Shown: in pieces, positions 7,359 to 16,195 of the stretch
How the letters are laid out: each line of letters begins with the position of its first letter
Position numbering within the stretch: the first letter of the stretch is position 1
Assembly (NCBI RefSeq): GCF_030209375.1
Contig: NZ_JARVSC010000003.1
Location: forward strand, 558,001-622,000
Reading direction: 5' to 3'
Origin: Plantibacter sp. ME-Dv--P-122b
GTDB taxonomy: Bacteria > Actinomycetota > Actinomycetes > Actinomycetales > Microbacteriaceae
Length of the DNA: 64,000 nucleotides
The notes under the pieces: generated by a model
Told to the model about the DNA's origin: nothing
Seen by the model: only the letters and a program-made list of their open reading frames with translations
The model's database searches: none
Program-made: the position numbers and the translations under genes

Positions 7359-10252
7359 GTGACGGCGTCGGCCTTCGCCGCAGCCGCCTTGTTCGCGGCG
7401 CGGGTCGCGGCAGCCTTCTTCGCCGCTTCCGAACGGGCGGTCGACGTGGCCGTAGCGGACTTCGTGGCCGCCGTCTTGGCGGTCCCCGTCTTCGCCGCGG
7501 CGGTCTTCTTGGCCGGAGCCTTCTTCGCGGGTGCCTTCTTCGCGGGAGCCTTGCGACCGGCCTTCGGCTTCGCCGGGCCCTTCGCGCGCTTGTCTGCCAG
7601 GAGCTGGACCGCTCGCTCGAAGTCGACGTCCTCGACCTGCTCGCCACGAGGGATCGTCGCGTTGGTCACGCCGTCCGTCACGTAGGCACCGAAACGGCCG
7701 TCCTTGATCTTGATCGGCTTCCCGCTCTCGGGGTCGGCCTCGAACTCCTTGAGGGCGCTCGACGCCTTCCGGGCTCCGTACTTGGGCTGCGCGAACAGCT
7801 CGACGGCACCGGCGAGGTCGACCGCGAAGATGTCGTCCTCGGAGGTGAGCGACCGAGTGTCGGTGCCCTTCTTCAGGTACGGACCGTACCGGCCGTTCTG
7901 CGCGAGGATCTCCTCACCCGACTCGGGGTCGGCGCCGACGACGCGGGGCAGGTCGAGAAGCTTGAGCGCGGTCTCGAGGTCGATGGTCGCGAGGTCCATC
8001 GACTTGAAGAGCGACGCGGTGCGCGGCTTCTCGGCCGCAGCCTTCTTCTTGGCGGGGGCCTTCTTCTTGGCACCTGCAGCGGGCTCGGTCACCTCTCCGG
8101 TCGCCGTGTCGACGGAGAGCTCCGCCTCGGGCTCCGGGTCGACCTCGGTGATGTACGGGCCGAAGCGTCCGTCCTTCGCGACGATCTCCTTGCCGGTCGT
8201 CGGATTCACACCGATGACGCGGTCGCCGACGACGGGTGCGTCGATGAGCTCGTGCGCCTTCGCGGGCGTCAGCTCGTCGGGCGCGAGGTCTTCGGGCAGG
8301 TTGACCCGACGCGGCGTCGGGGCCTCCTCGCCCTCGGCCGGCGGCGGACCGTCGGGGGTGACCTCGAGGTACGGGCCGTACTTGCCGATGCGGAGCGTGA
8401 CACCGTCGTCGATGACGATCGAGTTGATGCGGCGGGCGTCGATGTCGCCGAGGTTGTCGATGACCTGACGGAGGCCGCGACCGGAGTCGTCGCCGAAGTA
8501 GAAGCCCTTGAGCCAGTCGACGCGGTCGACCGAGCCGCCGGCGATCCGGTCGAGGTCGTTCTCCATCTCAGCGGTGAAGTCGTACTCGACGAGTTCCTCG
8601 AAGTACTCCTCCAGAAGACGGACGACGCTGAACGCCACCCAGCTGGGGATGAGCGCCTGGCCGCGCTGCGTCACGTAGCCGCGATCGATGATCGTGGAGA
8701 TGATCGACGCGAACGTGGACGGCCGGCCGATGCCGAGCTCCTCGAGTCGCTTCACCAGGCTGGCCTCGGTGTAGCGCGGGGGCGGCGAGGTCTCGTGCCC
8801 CTTCGCCTCCGGGTCCGCGATGCCGAGCTGCTGGCCTTCGGTGAGGGGCGGCAACTTCGCCTCGGATGCGTCGTCCTGGGAGTTGCGGTCCTCGTCCTGG
8901 CCCTCTTCGTAGGCGGCGAGAAAGCCGCGGAAGGTGATGACGGTACCGGAAGCGGTGAATTCGGCGCGGCCCACGTCGGTCTTCGACTCGAGCGTGATCG
9001 TCGCGGTGGAGCCCTTCGCATCGGCCATCTGGCTTGCGACGGTGCGCTTCCAGATCAGGTCGTACAGCTTGAAGTCGTTGCCGCGGAGGGTCGCGGCGAG
9101 CGAGGACGGCGTGCGGAAGGTGTCGCCCGAGGGACGGATCGCCTCGTGCGCCTCCTGCGCGTTCTTGCTCTTGCCGCTGTACAGGCGCGGCTTGTCGGGC
9201 ACCGTCTCGGCACCGTAGAGGGCAGCAGCCTGCTTCCGCGCCGCGTCGATCGCCTGCTTGCTCAGCGAGGGCGAGTCGGTACGCATGTAGGTGATGTAAC
9301 CGTTCTCGTAGAGCGACTGCGCGACACTCATCGTCTGGCGAGCGGAGAACCGCAGCTTGCGACCGGCCTCCTGCTGGAGCGTGGAGGTCGTGAAGGGCGC
9401 CGCCGGCCGGCGGGAGTACGGCTTGGACTCGACGGAGAGGACGGTCGCCTTCGACTGCTCGAGCGCTGCGGCGAGCGTTGTGGCCCGCTGTTCGTCGAGC
9501 GGGACGGCGCTGCCCTTGAGCTGTCCGAGGTCGTCGAAGTCGCGGCCGGTGGCGACGCGGTCGCCGTCGAGCCGGACGAGGCGTGCGGTGAAGGGCGCTC
9601 CGGTGGCGTCGGCTTCGGGGAGGAAGCGGGCGATCACGTCCCAGTAGGAGGCGGCGCGGAAGGCGAGGCGCTCGCGCTCCCGGTCGACGACGAGGCGGGT
9701 GGCGGCGGACTGCACGCGTCCGGCGCTCAGTCCGGGGCCGACCTTGCGCCAGAGCACCGGCGAGATCTCGTACCCGTAGAGACGGTCGAGGATCCGGCGG
9801 GTCTCCTGGGCGTCGACGAGGTCGGTGTCGAGGGGCCGCGTCTTGTCCTTCGCGGCGAGGATGGCGTCCTTGGTGATCTCGTGGAAGACCATGCGGCTGA
9901 CGGGGACCTTGGGCTGCAGGACCTGCAGGAGGTGCCATGCGATGGCCTCGCCTTCGCGGTCCTCATCAGTCGCGAGGAGGAGTTCGTCGGCGTTCTTGAG
10001 TGCGCGCTTGAGGTCCGCGACGGTCTTCTTCTTCGCGTCGGAGACGACGTAGTACGGCTCGAAGCCGTTGTCGACGTCGACCGAGAACTTGCCGAGCGAG
10101 CCCTTCTTGAGCTCGGCGGGAAGGTTCTTCGGCTCGATGAGGTCGCGGATGTGACCGACCGAGGACAGCACCTCGTAGTCGTCACCGAGATATCCGGCGA
10201 TCGACTTCATCTTGGTCGGTGACTCTACGATCACGAGTTTCTTGCCTGCCAC
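7355..10252 (-). CDS. topA: DNA topoisomerase I
   Basis: 965 residues from the GTG at 10252, which follows a GGAAGGAG ribosome-binding site and begins AGKKLVIVESPTK; the longer open frame upstream is not used. TOPRIM domain: LVIVESPTK and DEDREGEAIAWH. Catalytic tyrosine is Tyr322 in ITYMRTDS. Several C-terminal repeats carry GRFGPY or GRYGPY motifs. The last 100 or so residues are a Lys/Ala/Pro-rich tail with repeated APAKK units, typical of actinobacterial TopA, which uses basic tails for DNA binding. It relaxes negative supercoils. It is the first gene of the run topA-tmk-holB. Confidence 0.96.
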   Translation of the reverse strand: MAGKKLVIVESPTKMKSIAGYLGDDYEVLSSVGHIRDLIEPKNLPAELKKGSLGKFSVDVDNGFEPYYVVSDAKKKTVADLKRALKNADELLLATDEDREGEAIAWHLLQVLQPKVPVSRMVFHEITKDAILAAKDKTRPLDTDLVDAQETRRILDRLYGYEISPVLWRKVGPGLSAGRVQSAATRLVVDRERERLAFRAASYWDVIARFLPEADATGAPFTARLVRLDGDRVATGRDFDDLGQLKGSAVPLDEQRATTLAAALEQSKATVLSVESKPYSRRPAAPFTTSTLQQEAGRKLRFSARQTMSVAQSLYENGYITYMRTDSPSLSKQAIDAARKQAAALYGAETVPDKPRLYSGKSKNAQEAHEAIRPSGDTFRTPSSLAATLRGNDFKLYDLIWKRTVASQMADAKGSTATITLESKTDVGRAEFTASGTVITFRGFLAAYEEGQDEDRNSQDDASEAKLPPLTEGQQLGIADPEAKGHETSPPPRYTEASLVKRLEELGIGRPSTFASIISTIIDRGYVTQRGQALIPSWVAFSVVRLLEEYFEELVEYDFTAEMENDLDRIAGGSVDRVDWLKGFYFGDDSGRGLRQVIDNLGDIDARRINSIVIDDGVTLRIGKYGPYLEVTPDGPPPAEGEEAPTPRRVNLPEDLAPDELTPAKAHELIDAPVVGDRVIGVNPTTGKEIVAKDGRFGPYITEVDPEPEAELSVDTATGEVTEPAAGAKKKAPAKKKAAAEKPRTASLFKSMDLATIDLETALKLLDLPRVVGADPESGEEILAQNGRYGPYLKKGTDTRSLTSEDDIFAVDLAGAVELFAQPKYGARKASSALKEFEADPESGKPIKIKDGRFGAYVTDGVTNATIPRGEQVEDVDFERAVQLLADKRAKGPAKPKAGRKAPAKKAPAKKAPAKKTAAAKTGTAKTAATKSATATSTARSEAAKKAAATRAANKAAAAKADAVT

Positions 10253-10362
10253 GAGGCTCCTTCCATCAGGCACACCATACACACGTGCACAGCAGGCTTG
10301 TCCAATCGTGGGGCGGCCACGCGCGTGTCCATCCCCTTGCGTTCTGCGGCGTTCGGAGCAGA

Positions 10363-10617
10363 ATGTCTGCCATGAGTACCCAGACGAGTTACACCGTGAA
10401 GTTGACCGACGGTCCACTGGAGGGCAAGACGATCAGCGCCCGGCTCAACGACCACGGATCACCGACGCCCACCGTCGACGTGCCGAGCGGCACCGCCGGC
10501 AAGGTCTACCGGTACGCCCGGACGACCGGCGAGGAGTACGACGACTCCGGCGCCCCGAGCGCCGTCGACTACCGCTTCCTGGAGGCGGTCTTCACGACCG
10601 ACTCCGGTCAGGGCTGA
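10363..10617 (+). CDS. small conserved-looking protein of unknown function
   Basis: 84 residues from the ATG at 10363 (GGAG lies 4 bp upstream; a second ATG at 10372 is too far from it). The protein is soluble and has no signal peptide or membrane segment. It opens with a beta-strand-like TSYTVKLTDGPLEGKTISARL and ends YRFLEAVFTTDSGQG. I do not recognise the family. It is divergent from topA with a 110-bp gap and converges on the pilin-like genes. Codon use is typical of the region, so I consider it real. Confidence 0.65.
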   Translation: MSAMSTQTSYTVKLTDGPLEGKTISARLNDHGSPTPTVDVPSGTAGKVYRYARTTGEEYDDSGAPSAVDYRFLEAVFTTDSGQG

Positions 10618-10625
10618 CCGTTCTC

Positions 10626-10651
10626 ACCGCTACCTCTTAATAGGTGGCGGT
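10626..10651. terminator. bidirectional terminator hairpin
   Basis: 10-bp stem (10626-10635 with 10642-10651, one G-T pair) and a 6-nt loop between two convergent genes. It overlaps the last codons of the Rv3654c-like gene. Confidence 0.6.
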
Positions 10652-11059
10652 CACGGGCACCCCGATGACGGCGCCGGATGCCTCCGGAGGAGGTCCGGCT
10701 CTCGCGGCGACCGTGATGGCGCCGAAGGCCGTGTCGACAGTGGCGTCGACGAGGACGGTGACGCCCTCCACACTGCAGGTGCCGAGCGACGCCGCATTGC
10801 GCGCCGCAACCATGCGAGCAGTTTCGCAGGGGAAGCCTGGGAGACGGCCGGACGCGGTGTCGGCTGCCGCCAACGCGGCTGCGTCGGCCGCATTCGCCGC
10901 TCGCTGATGGGCGGCGAACAGCGTCACCACGGGCAGGGTCGCCAGGAGGACGGCGACCAGCGCCCCGAGGATGCCTGCCGCCAGAACCGACCCGGCTCCG
11001 GTCTCGTCGCGCAGGGCTCGCGCCGCGCGGAGGGCGATACGGCGCGGTTGCACGCTCAT
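10637..11059 (-). CDS. Rv3654c-family TadE-like protein
   Basis: 140 residues from the ATG at 11059, which overlaps the stop of the TadE gene. After the short basic start comes DETGAGSVLAAGILG and a long hydrophobic helix, then HQRAANAADAAALAAADTASG, the hallmark of Rv3654c/TadG-like proteins. One membrane segment with an exported C-terminal part is predicted. It is the last gene of the small-pilin block DUF4244-TadE-Rv3654c-like, so it is a probable minor component of the Tad-like machine. Its precise role is not established. Confidence 0.82.
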   Translation of the reverse strand: MSVQPRRIALRAARALRDETGAGSVLAAGILGALVAVLLATLPVVTLFAAHQRAANAADAAALAAADTASGRLPGFPCETARMVAARNAASLGTCSVEGVTVLVDATVDTAFGAITVAARAGPPPEASGAVIGVPVTATY

Positions 11060-11409
11060 CGGCCGCCGCCCATGGCGCACGAGGATGCCGACACCGGGAC
11101 GACGCCGGCCAGGCCGGATCCGCCCACAGCCTCGACCCGTACGCAGACGAGGTCGCCTTCCGCGCCACTCGTCATGGTGGCTCCCGGGAGGACGCGCGCG
11201 ACCCGGCCCGCCGCGGTCCCGGCGTCGTCGCCTCGCCCCAGACTCCGGGCGGCGTCGGCCGCGGCGTCCGTCGCGCGGAGCTGGGTGAGCCCCACCTGCA
11301 CCGCGGAGAGCCCCATCGCCAGCACGAGGACGACGGCCGGGACGACCACTGCGAACTCCGCGGTCACCGCGCCGTCCTCGGACGCGAGGGTGGGCAGGTT
11401 CAACCGCAC
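11056..11409 (-). CDS. TadE family type IV pilus minor pilin
   Basis: 117 residues. Residues about 10-45 are EDGAVTAEFAVVVPAVVLVLAMGLS, the GxxTxEFA-plus-hydrophobic-helix motif of TadE proteins, with the Glu expected of pilin-like sequences. Two cysteines in the C-terminal half may form a disulfide. It starts 3 bp after the DUF4244 gene and overlaps the next gene by 4 bp. It is a predicted pseudopilin of the Tad apparatus. Confidence 0.85.
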   Translation of the reverse strand: MRLNLPTLASEDGAVTAEFAVVVPAVVLVLAMGLSAVQVGLTQLRATDAAADAARSLGRGDDAGTAAGRVARVLPGATMTSGAEGDLVCVRVEAVGGSGLAGVVPVSASSCAMGGGR

Positions 11410-11412
11410 GGC

Positions 11413-11625
11413 TCAACCGTTCGCCGTCAGGGCTCGTCGGATGAGGTCGGTGAGGATGCCCCGCACCTCGTCTCCACGGAGGATGGCTACGAGGAGCCCG
11501 GCGAACCCAACGGCCGCCATCGTGGCCACCGCGTACTCCGCCGTGGCGGACCCCCGTTCGTCCTGCAGGACGCGCCGCACCTCGCGCGTGACACGCTGCT
11601 CGACTCGACGACCGATCGTGATCAT
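11413..11625 (-). CDS. DUF4244 protein, Flp-like major pilin candidate
   Basis: 70 residues from the ATG at 11625, preceded by GGAAGGA at 5-bp spacing; the longer upstream frame has no such site. Sequence pattern: basic N-terminus, DERGSATAEYAVATMAAVGFAGLLVAIL. The GxxTAEYA start of a hydrophobic helix is the Flp pilin motif. In actinobacteria this position (Rv3656c equivalent) holds the presumed structural pilin. Processing would need a prepilin peptidase, which is not in this window. Confidence 0.85.
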   Translation of the reverse strand: MITIGRRVEQRVTREVRRVLQDERGSATAEYAVATMAAVGFAGLLVAILRGDEVRGILTDLIRRALTANG

Positions 11626-11776
11626 GATGTTCCTTCCCCGCACCGGAGTGCTGCGCTCGTGGCACGAACACCTCCATGTTCGGTGAACGCGTCCAAGGAT
11701 GTGCTGGCGGAGCCGACGACGGCGACGGGCGGCACGGACAGATGAGGTGTGGAGCGGACTCGCCTTGCAGCCAACC

Positions 11777-11799
11777 ACTATTCATGATTGAGTAATAGT
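11777..11799. promoter_or_regulatory. candidate PadR operator
   Basis: Inverted repeat ACTATT-N11-AATAGT ending one base before the padR start codon. Its place over the translation start suggests autoregulation, as is common for PadR proteins. There is no separate ribosome-binding site, so the transcript may be leaderless. Confidence 0.45.
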
Positions 11800-11800
11800 C

Positions 11801-12151
11801 ATGGATGAACAGTTGGCGGCGCGCGACTCGCAACTCCTCCGGGGCGTCTTGCCGATGCTCATCCTGTCCACCGTGCACCGCGGCGAGACCTACGGATATG
11901 AGCTCGTCGAACGGCTCCGAGCCCTCGGGTTGGCCGATCTGGCGACCGGAGTCGTGTACCCGGTCCTCAGCCGGTTCGAACGCGATGGACTGGTGACCGC
12001 GCGTCGGGTCGCCTCCTCGGGCGGCCCCGCACGGAAGTACTACGCGATCACCGAACGAGGAGACGCGGCGAGGCTCGACGCCATCGCTCGCTGGAGGGCG
12101 ATGACCGACATCGCCGAACGAGGAATCGACTCTGAAGGAGCATCAGCATGA
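11801..12151 (+). CDS. PadR-family transcriptional regulator
   Basis: 116 residues. The whole protein is a winged helix: LLRGVLPMLILSTVHRGETYGYELVERL, then TGVVYPVLSRFERDGLVTARR and GGPARKYYAITERG, the standard PadR pattern. It overlaps the next gene (ATGA), a HAAS-type membrane protein, which is the usual PadR partner arrangement. Such pairs often control a membrane function; here they sit inside the Tad cluster on the opposite strand. The inducer is unknown. Confidence 0.9.
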   Translation: MDEQLAARDSQLLRGVLPMLILSTVHRGETYGYELVERLRALGLADLATGVVYPVLSRFERDGLVTARRVASSGGPARKYYAITERGDAARLDAIARWRAMTDIAERGIDSEGASA

Positions 12152-12711
12152 TCGACCAGAAGCGCCCCACAGCGGATGACCTGCTCGCCGAGCGCGCTGC
12201 ACGCGGACTGAGCCTCGCGGACCGCTGGCGACGCAACTCGTACCTGCAGCGCCTCGACTGGCACCTCGAGGCCGTGGTCACGGGGCGGGAACGCCGCTCG
12301 ATCATCCGCTCACTCCGCGACGAACTCTCGGTCGATCGGCGACCGATGACGATCGCGCTGGCCGACCTGGGCTCACCTCGCGCCCTGGCCGCCCGCTACG
12401 CCGACGACCCGGCCCGGTTGCGACCCGCTTGGTCGATCGGGGTCATCTGGGGCGGCGTCGCGATCCTCGCCTACTGGTTCTCGTTCGCCCTGTTCACTCT
12501 CGGGATGCTCGCGGTGGTCGAGCAGTCGACGCTCGATGAGGCGCACGCACGCTTCTTCTTCGTCGACGTGCTCGCGTTCGCGAACGAGGACGGCATCGGC
12601 GTCGGTTGGTCCGGTGACGTCGCGTGGATCCTCGTACCGGTCGTGATCATCGCCGTCGCCGTACTCATCGGAGCACGCTGCTGGCGCGCACTGCCACGCG
12701 CCCGCGACTGA
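12148..12711 (+). CDS. HAAS-like membrane protein coupled to PadR
   Basis: 187 residues. The N-terminal soluble part (about 1-95) resembles the HAAS/DUF1700 signalling region: YLQRLDWHLEAV, RSIIRSLRDEL, then ALADLGSPRALAARYADD. Two hydrophobic segments follow, at about 100-125 and 155-175. The ATG overlaps the padR stop, so the two are translationally coupled. HAAS proteins are thought to relay signals with PadR regulators. The assignment rests on pattern and context and is moderate. Confidence 0.65.
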   Translation: MIDQKRPTADDLLAERAARGLSLADRWRRNSYLQRLDWHLEAVVTGRERRSIIRSLRDELSVDRRPMTIALADLGSPRALAARYADDPARLRPAWSIGVIWGGVAILAYWFSFALFTLGMLAVVEQSTLDEAHARFFFVDVLAFANEDGIGVGWSGDVAWILVPVVIIAVAVLIGARCWRALPRARD

Positions 12712-12757
12712 AGCAGTATCGCCAACGGAGCAGGGCGGGTCGGCGGCGACCAGAGCG

Positions 12758-13819
12758 TCAGAAGCCGAGCATCGTCGACGTGACGACGCTGAGGAGGAGC
12801 GGCGCAACACCGACGAGGAGGAAGGCCGGCAGGATGCAGACCCCGAGCGGGATCATGAGGCGGGTCGCGAGGATCGCTGCTGCCCGCTCGCCATCGGACC
12901 GCGCCTGATCACGCTGCTGCTCCGCCTCGCTGCGCAGCAGCTCACCGGCGGGGATGCCCGCCCTGGCCGACAGGGCGAGGACGCTCGTGATCGTGGCTTC
13001 GTCGTAGGGGACGGCGAACCGCTCGCACGCCTCCTCGACGATCGACCGGGCCGCCGGCGCCGCTCCCCCACCCGCCATCGCCACCGCGACGAGGTCGAGC
13101 GACAACCCCGGTGCGGGGTCGCGCCTCGCCGCCCGGGCACTGAGCGCCGAACTCCAGCGCGCACCGACGATGAGGAACACCACACCGGCCGCGAGACAGC
13201 AGAGCCCAGGAGGCGTCGCGAAGAGCGTCCGCAGCGTGTCAAAACCGAGGGCCATCCCGAGGAGGACGGCGATGAGCGGCAACCAGAGCACCAGCCTCGC
13301 CGTCGCGGACGGTCCGGCGAGCGCCGTGCCGACATCGCGACCGATGCGGTCCAACTCGCGCAGCGACCCGGCGAGGTCGCGCAGACAGACGCCGAGTGGT
13401 GCGCCGCTGATCGACGCGACCTGCCAAGCGGCGGCCAAGCCCGCCCAGGCCGTGCGCGCGCCAGCACCCGTCTCCTGATCAGCGATGGCGGCGATCGCCG
13501 GCGGCAGGTCGCCGCCACGTGCCGCAGCGTCGGCCACCGCTGACAGCACCGCCGCGTCGGATCGATGATCGCTCGTCGGGCCGGTTTCATCGTCTGGTTC
13601 ATCCGTCGCGAGGCCGTCTGACTCCCCGGCGGATCGGGTCCGCGCATCGGCGTCGGCTTCCAGGGCGAGATGCCTCCAGGCACTGCCGGGCGCGACGCCG
13701 GCACCCAGCAGCACGGCCAGACGACGGGTGGTGCGCGCCACGCGGGCGGGACCGTCGTCATCGGGCGGAGCCGCGCCGGGAAGCGCCGCGAGCACCCGCC
13801 GCAGGACCCGTGGCGGCAT
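12758..13819 (-). CDS. type II secretion system F family protein (TadB/TadC-like)
   Basis: 353 residues from the ATG at 13819, which overlaps the TadA stop. The first half ends with a hydrophobic pair near ARLVLWLPLIAVLLGMALGF. The second half carries LDLVAVAMAGGGAAPAARSIVEEACERF and a C-terminal hydrophobic pair, the T2SSF/TadC pattern. Actinobacterial Tad loci usually have two F proteins (TadB, TadC); here one polypeptide seems to hold both halves. Between its 3' end and the pilin genes lies the inserted padR pair. It is the inner-membrane platform of the pilus machine. Confidence 0.8.
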   Translation of the reverse strand: MPPRVLRRVLAALPGAAPPDDDGPARVARTTRRLAVLLGAGVAPGSAWRHLALEADADARTRSAGESDGLATDEPDDETGPTSDHRSDAAVLSAVADAAARGGDLPPAIAAIADQETGAGARTAWAGLAAAWQVASISGAPLGVCLRDLAGSLRELDRIGRDVGTALAGPSATARLVLWLPLIAVLLGMALGFDTLRTLFATPPGLCCLAAGVVFLIVGARWSSALSARAARRDPAPGLSLDLVAVAMAGGGAAPAARSIVEEACERFAVPYDEATITSVLALSARAGIPAGELLRSEAEQQRDQARSDGERAAAILATRLMIPLGVCILPAFLLVGVAPLLLSVVTSTMLGF

Positions 13820-14853
13820 CACGGCAACTCCTCGACGGAGAGGCGGTCGTGTTCGTCGATCAGGAGGCGGCCGACCGCCACCACCTGCCGGCCGACCGGG
13901 AGCCGAGCCAGATGCACGATGAGTCCGATCGCGCTCGTCGCTTGACGGGCGACGGCCTCCTGACTCATGCCCGCAAGGGCACCGAGCGCCTCCAAGCGGG
14001 CGGGCACGTCGGTCACGGAGTTCGCATGGAGGGTGCCGGCACCACCGTCGTGCCCGGTGTTGAGCGCCGACAGCAGCTCGCGCACCTCGGGCCCCCGGCA
14101 CTCGCCGAGGACGAGCCGGTCGGGACGCATGCGGAGGGCCTCGCGCAGGAGGCGTTCGAGGTCGATGCCGCCGGCCCCCTCCAGGTTTGCCTGGCGCGAC
14201 TGGAGGGCGACGACATGGGGATGGAGGATCCGGAGCTCCGCGACGTCCTCGATCACGACGAGCCGCTCGGCGGGAGAGGCGAGGCCGAGCAGTGCGCCGA
14301 GGAGCGTCGTCTTCCCGGAGCCGCCCGCGCCGGTGATGAGGATGTTCGTCCGAGCGGCGACCGCGTCGCGCAGCAGTTCGGCGACCGCCGCCGGGAACAT
14401 CCCGGCGGCCTGCAACGCATCGAACCCCAGCGCTTCGTCCCGCGGCACCCGGATGGACAGGAGCGTCCCTCGCGTCGACACCGGCGGCAGCACCACGTGG
14501 ACCCGCACGCCGTCCTGCAGACGCACGTCGACGCAGGGGGTCGCCTCGTCGACGTGCCGCCCGCCTCTCGCCACCAGGCGCACCGCGAGCGCTCGGATGG
14601 TCGCCTCGTCGGAGCGCCACCCCACCTCCCGGACGAGCCCGGCACCGTGATCGAGCCAGAGGCCGGATGAGCCGTTGACGAAGAGGTCGGTGACCCCTGG
14701 ATCGGCGAGGTAGGGAGCGAGCGCCCCGAAGTCGGCGAGCGCCGTGACCCCGCGCGACTCGGCCGCACGCGCGGGCTCGGTGTCGACCGCCGCCTCCGGC
14801 GGGTCGGGCGGAGCGGCATCGGGCGGGACGGAGACGACGAAGCGATCGGACAT
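13819..14853 (-). CDS. TadA/CpaF-family pilus assembly ATPase
   Basis: 344 residues from the ATG at 14853 (MSDRFVVSV). A longer frame reaches 14916, and no start has a good ribosome-binding site, so the start is uncertain. Walker A is ITGAGGSGKTTLLG. A Walker B-like VLGECRGPEV and the Asp/His boxes (VIEDVAELRI) of GspE/VirB11-type secretion ATPases follow. It powers pilus assembly by contacting the F protein encoded directly downstream. The septum-site protein gene that precedes tadA in mycobacteria is absent here; a LacI gene stands in its place. Confidence 0.88.
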   Translation of the reverse strand: MSDRFVVSVPPDAAPPDPPEAAVDTEPARAAESRGVTALADFGALAPYLADPGVTDLFVNGSSGLWLDHGAGLVREVGWRSDEATIRALAVRLVARGGRHVDEATPCVDVRLQDGVRVHVVLPPVSTRGTLLSIRVPRDEALGFDALQAAGMFPAAVAELLRDAVAARTNILITGAGGSGKTTLLGALLGLASPAERLVVIEDVAELRILHPHVVALQSRQANLEGAGGIDLERLLREALRMRPDRLVLGECRGPEVRELLSALNTGHDGGAGTLHANSVTDVPARLEALGALAGMSQEAVARQATSAIGLIVHLARLPVGRQVVAVGRLLIDEHDRLSVEELP

Positions 14854-14964
14854 GCGGCGAGCGTAGGCGCGCCCATACGAGCACCGCGGTGCAGAGGCGC
14901 AGACCATGAACCGCACACGAACGATCCCGGTTGTGGAGCGGCGTCAGGCGGACGTCGACCCGAC

Positions 14965-16044
14965 TCAGCGACCGATCGTCGAGGCGCGGATGACGAGGTC
15001 CGCAGCGATCATCGGGGCGGGTGCCACCGTCCGGCCCTCGATCCGGGCGAGGAGTTGCTCGGCGCCCGCGCGACCGAGCGCCTCACCAGGCAACCGCACA
15101 CTCGTCAACGGTGGATCGCTCACGACCGACGACGCCAGGTCGTCGAACCCGACCACCGCGAGCTCCCCCGGCACCGGCATGCCCATCGCCCGCGCCGACT
15201 GCAGCACCCCGTACGCATGCGTGTCGGTCGCGCACACCAGCGCGGTCACCCCGGCGTCGCGCCACCGCGGCCAGCTGTCGACGAACGCCGCGGCCGCCGC
15301 TTCGAGGTCGATGATGCTCTCCGCGCGATCGTCCGCGTGCACCCGCATCCCACGCACGGCGGCCTCGCGCTCGAGCAGCAGCCGACGCAGGAGGAACGTG
15401 TCCGTCGCCGTCCGCCCACCGAGGTACCCGAGCTGGCGGTGGCCCAAGACGTGGAGGTGATCGAGGAGCGCTCGGACACCGCCGAGGAGGTCGAAGTCGA
15501 CGGAGACGGCGCGTCGGTCGGCGGTGACGGCACCGGACGCTGCCTCCGCCGTCGTCGTCGGGAGGCGGGGTGCGTCGAGCAACACGAGCGCGGTGTCGAG
15601 CCGGAGCTCCTCGAGGAAGGCCTCGCTCGGCGCGTCGACCACGACCCCGGCAGGTCGGAGGGCCGCCAATCGGCCGAGCGCCGCCGCCGTGGGCACGTCG
15701 CCCTCCCCGGTCACCGACACGAGCAGCTGGTACGCGTCGCCGAGGCCTGCCCTGAGCCCCCGGATCACCGCACCGAAGTAGGGGTTCGACGCGTCCGGCG
15801 TCACGAAGACGACCAGGTTGCTCGACCCGCTCGCGAGTGCCCGAGCGGCGTGGTCGGCGACGTAGCCGAGCTCGGCGATCGCCTGGCGCACCCGTTCGGC
15901 GTTCTGCGCCGACACGTGCCCGGCATCCTTGCCGTTGGCGACGAGCGACACGGTCGCGACCGACGTCCCGGCCCGCTCCGCCACCATCGCAGCCGTCACG
16001 CGACGGGCGGCGCGTGGCTGGGGATCGTTCGGTTCGAGGGGCAC
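14965..16044 (-). CDS. LacI-family regulator of the nucleoside cluster
   Basis: 359 residues from the GTG at 16044. The N-terminal helix-turn-helix reads VTAAMVAERAGTSVATVSLVANG, then the hinge helix ARALASGSSNLV. A periplasmic-binding-like sensor follows, with FVTPDASNPYFG and VVGFDDLASS. It is divergent from the nucleoside hydrolase gene, with two AAGCGCTT operators in between, so it very likely represses that operon. The effector is probably a nucleoside or ribose; this is inference from the neighbours. Confidence 0.88.
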   Translation of the reverse strand: MPLEPNDPQPRAARRVTAAMVAERAGTSVATVSLVANGKDAGHVSAQNAERVRQAIAELGYVADHAARALASGSSNLVVFVTPDASNPYFGAVIRGLRAGLGDAYQLLVSVTGEGDVPTAAALGRLAALRPAGVVVDAPSEAFLEELRLDTALVLLDAPRLPTTTAEAASGAVTADRRAVSVDFDLLGGVRALLDHLHVLGHRQLGYLGGRTATDTFLLRRLLLEREAAVRGMRVHADDRAESIIDLEAAAAAFVDSWPRWRDAGVTALVCATDTHAYGVLQSARAMGMPVPGELAVVGFDDLASSVVSDPPLTSVRLPGEALGRAGAEQLLARIEGRTVAPAPMIAADLVIRASTIGR

Positions 16045-16094
16045 CCGTCGATCGTATCGGGGCCGCGGAACCCTGGGCCGAACGACCCGGTTTG

Positions 16095-16150
16095 GCGAAC
16101 CTAAAGCGCTTGACGTAGGCTGCTCCCGGCGAACCTGAAGCGCTTTACGC
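16095..16150. promoter_or_regulatory. twin LacI-type operators
   Basis: Two 22-bp imperfect direct repeats (16095-16116 and 16129-16150) share GGCGAACCT and the palindromic core AAGCGCTT (16104-16111 and 16138-16145). Their centres are 34 bp apart, about three helical turns. They lie between the divergent lacI and nucleoside hydrolase genes, and a central CG fits LacI-family operators. Confidence 0.7.
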
Positions 16151-16195
16151 GCGTCGACGCCGGACTCCCCCAGCACCCCAACGATGTGGAGAACC

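Noticed and set aside
8252-10222. 656-codon plus-strand open frame
   Set aside because: Antisense to topA, which has full motifs and a ribosome-binding site; composition is that of a shadow.
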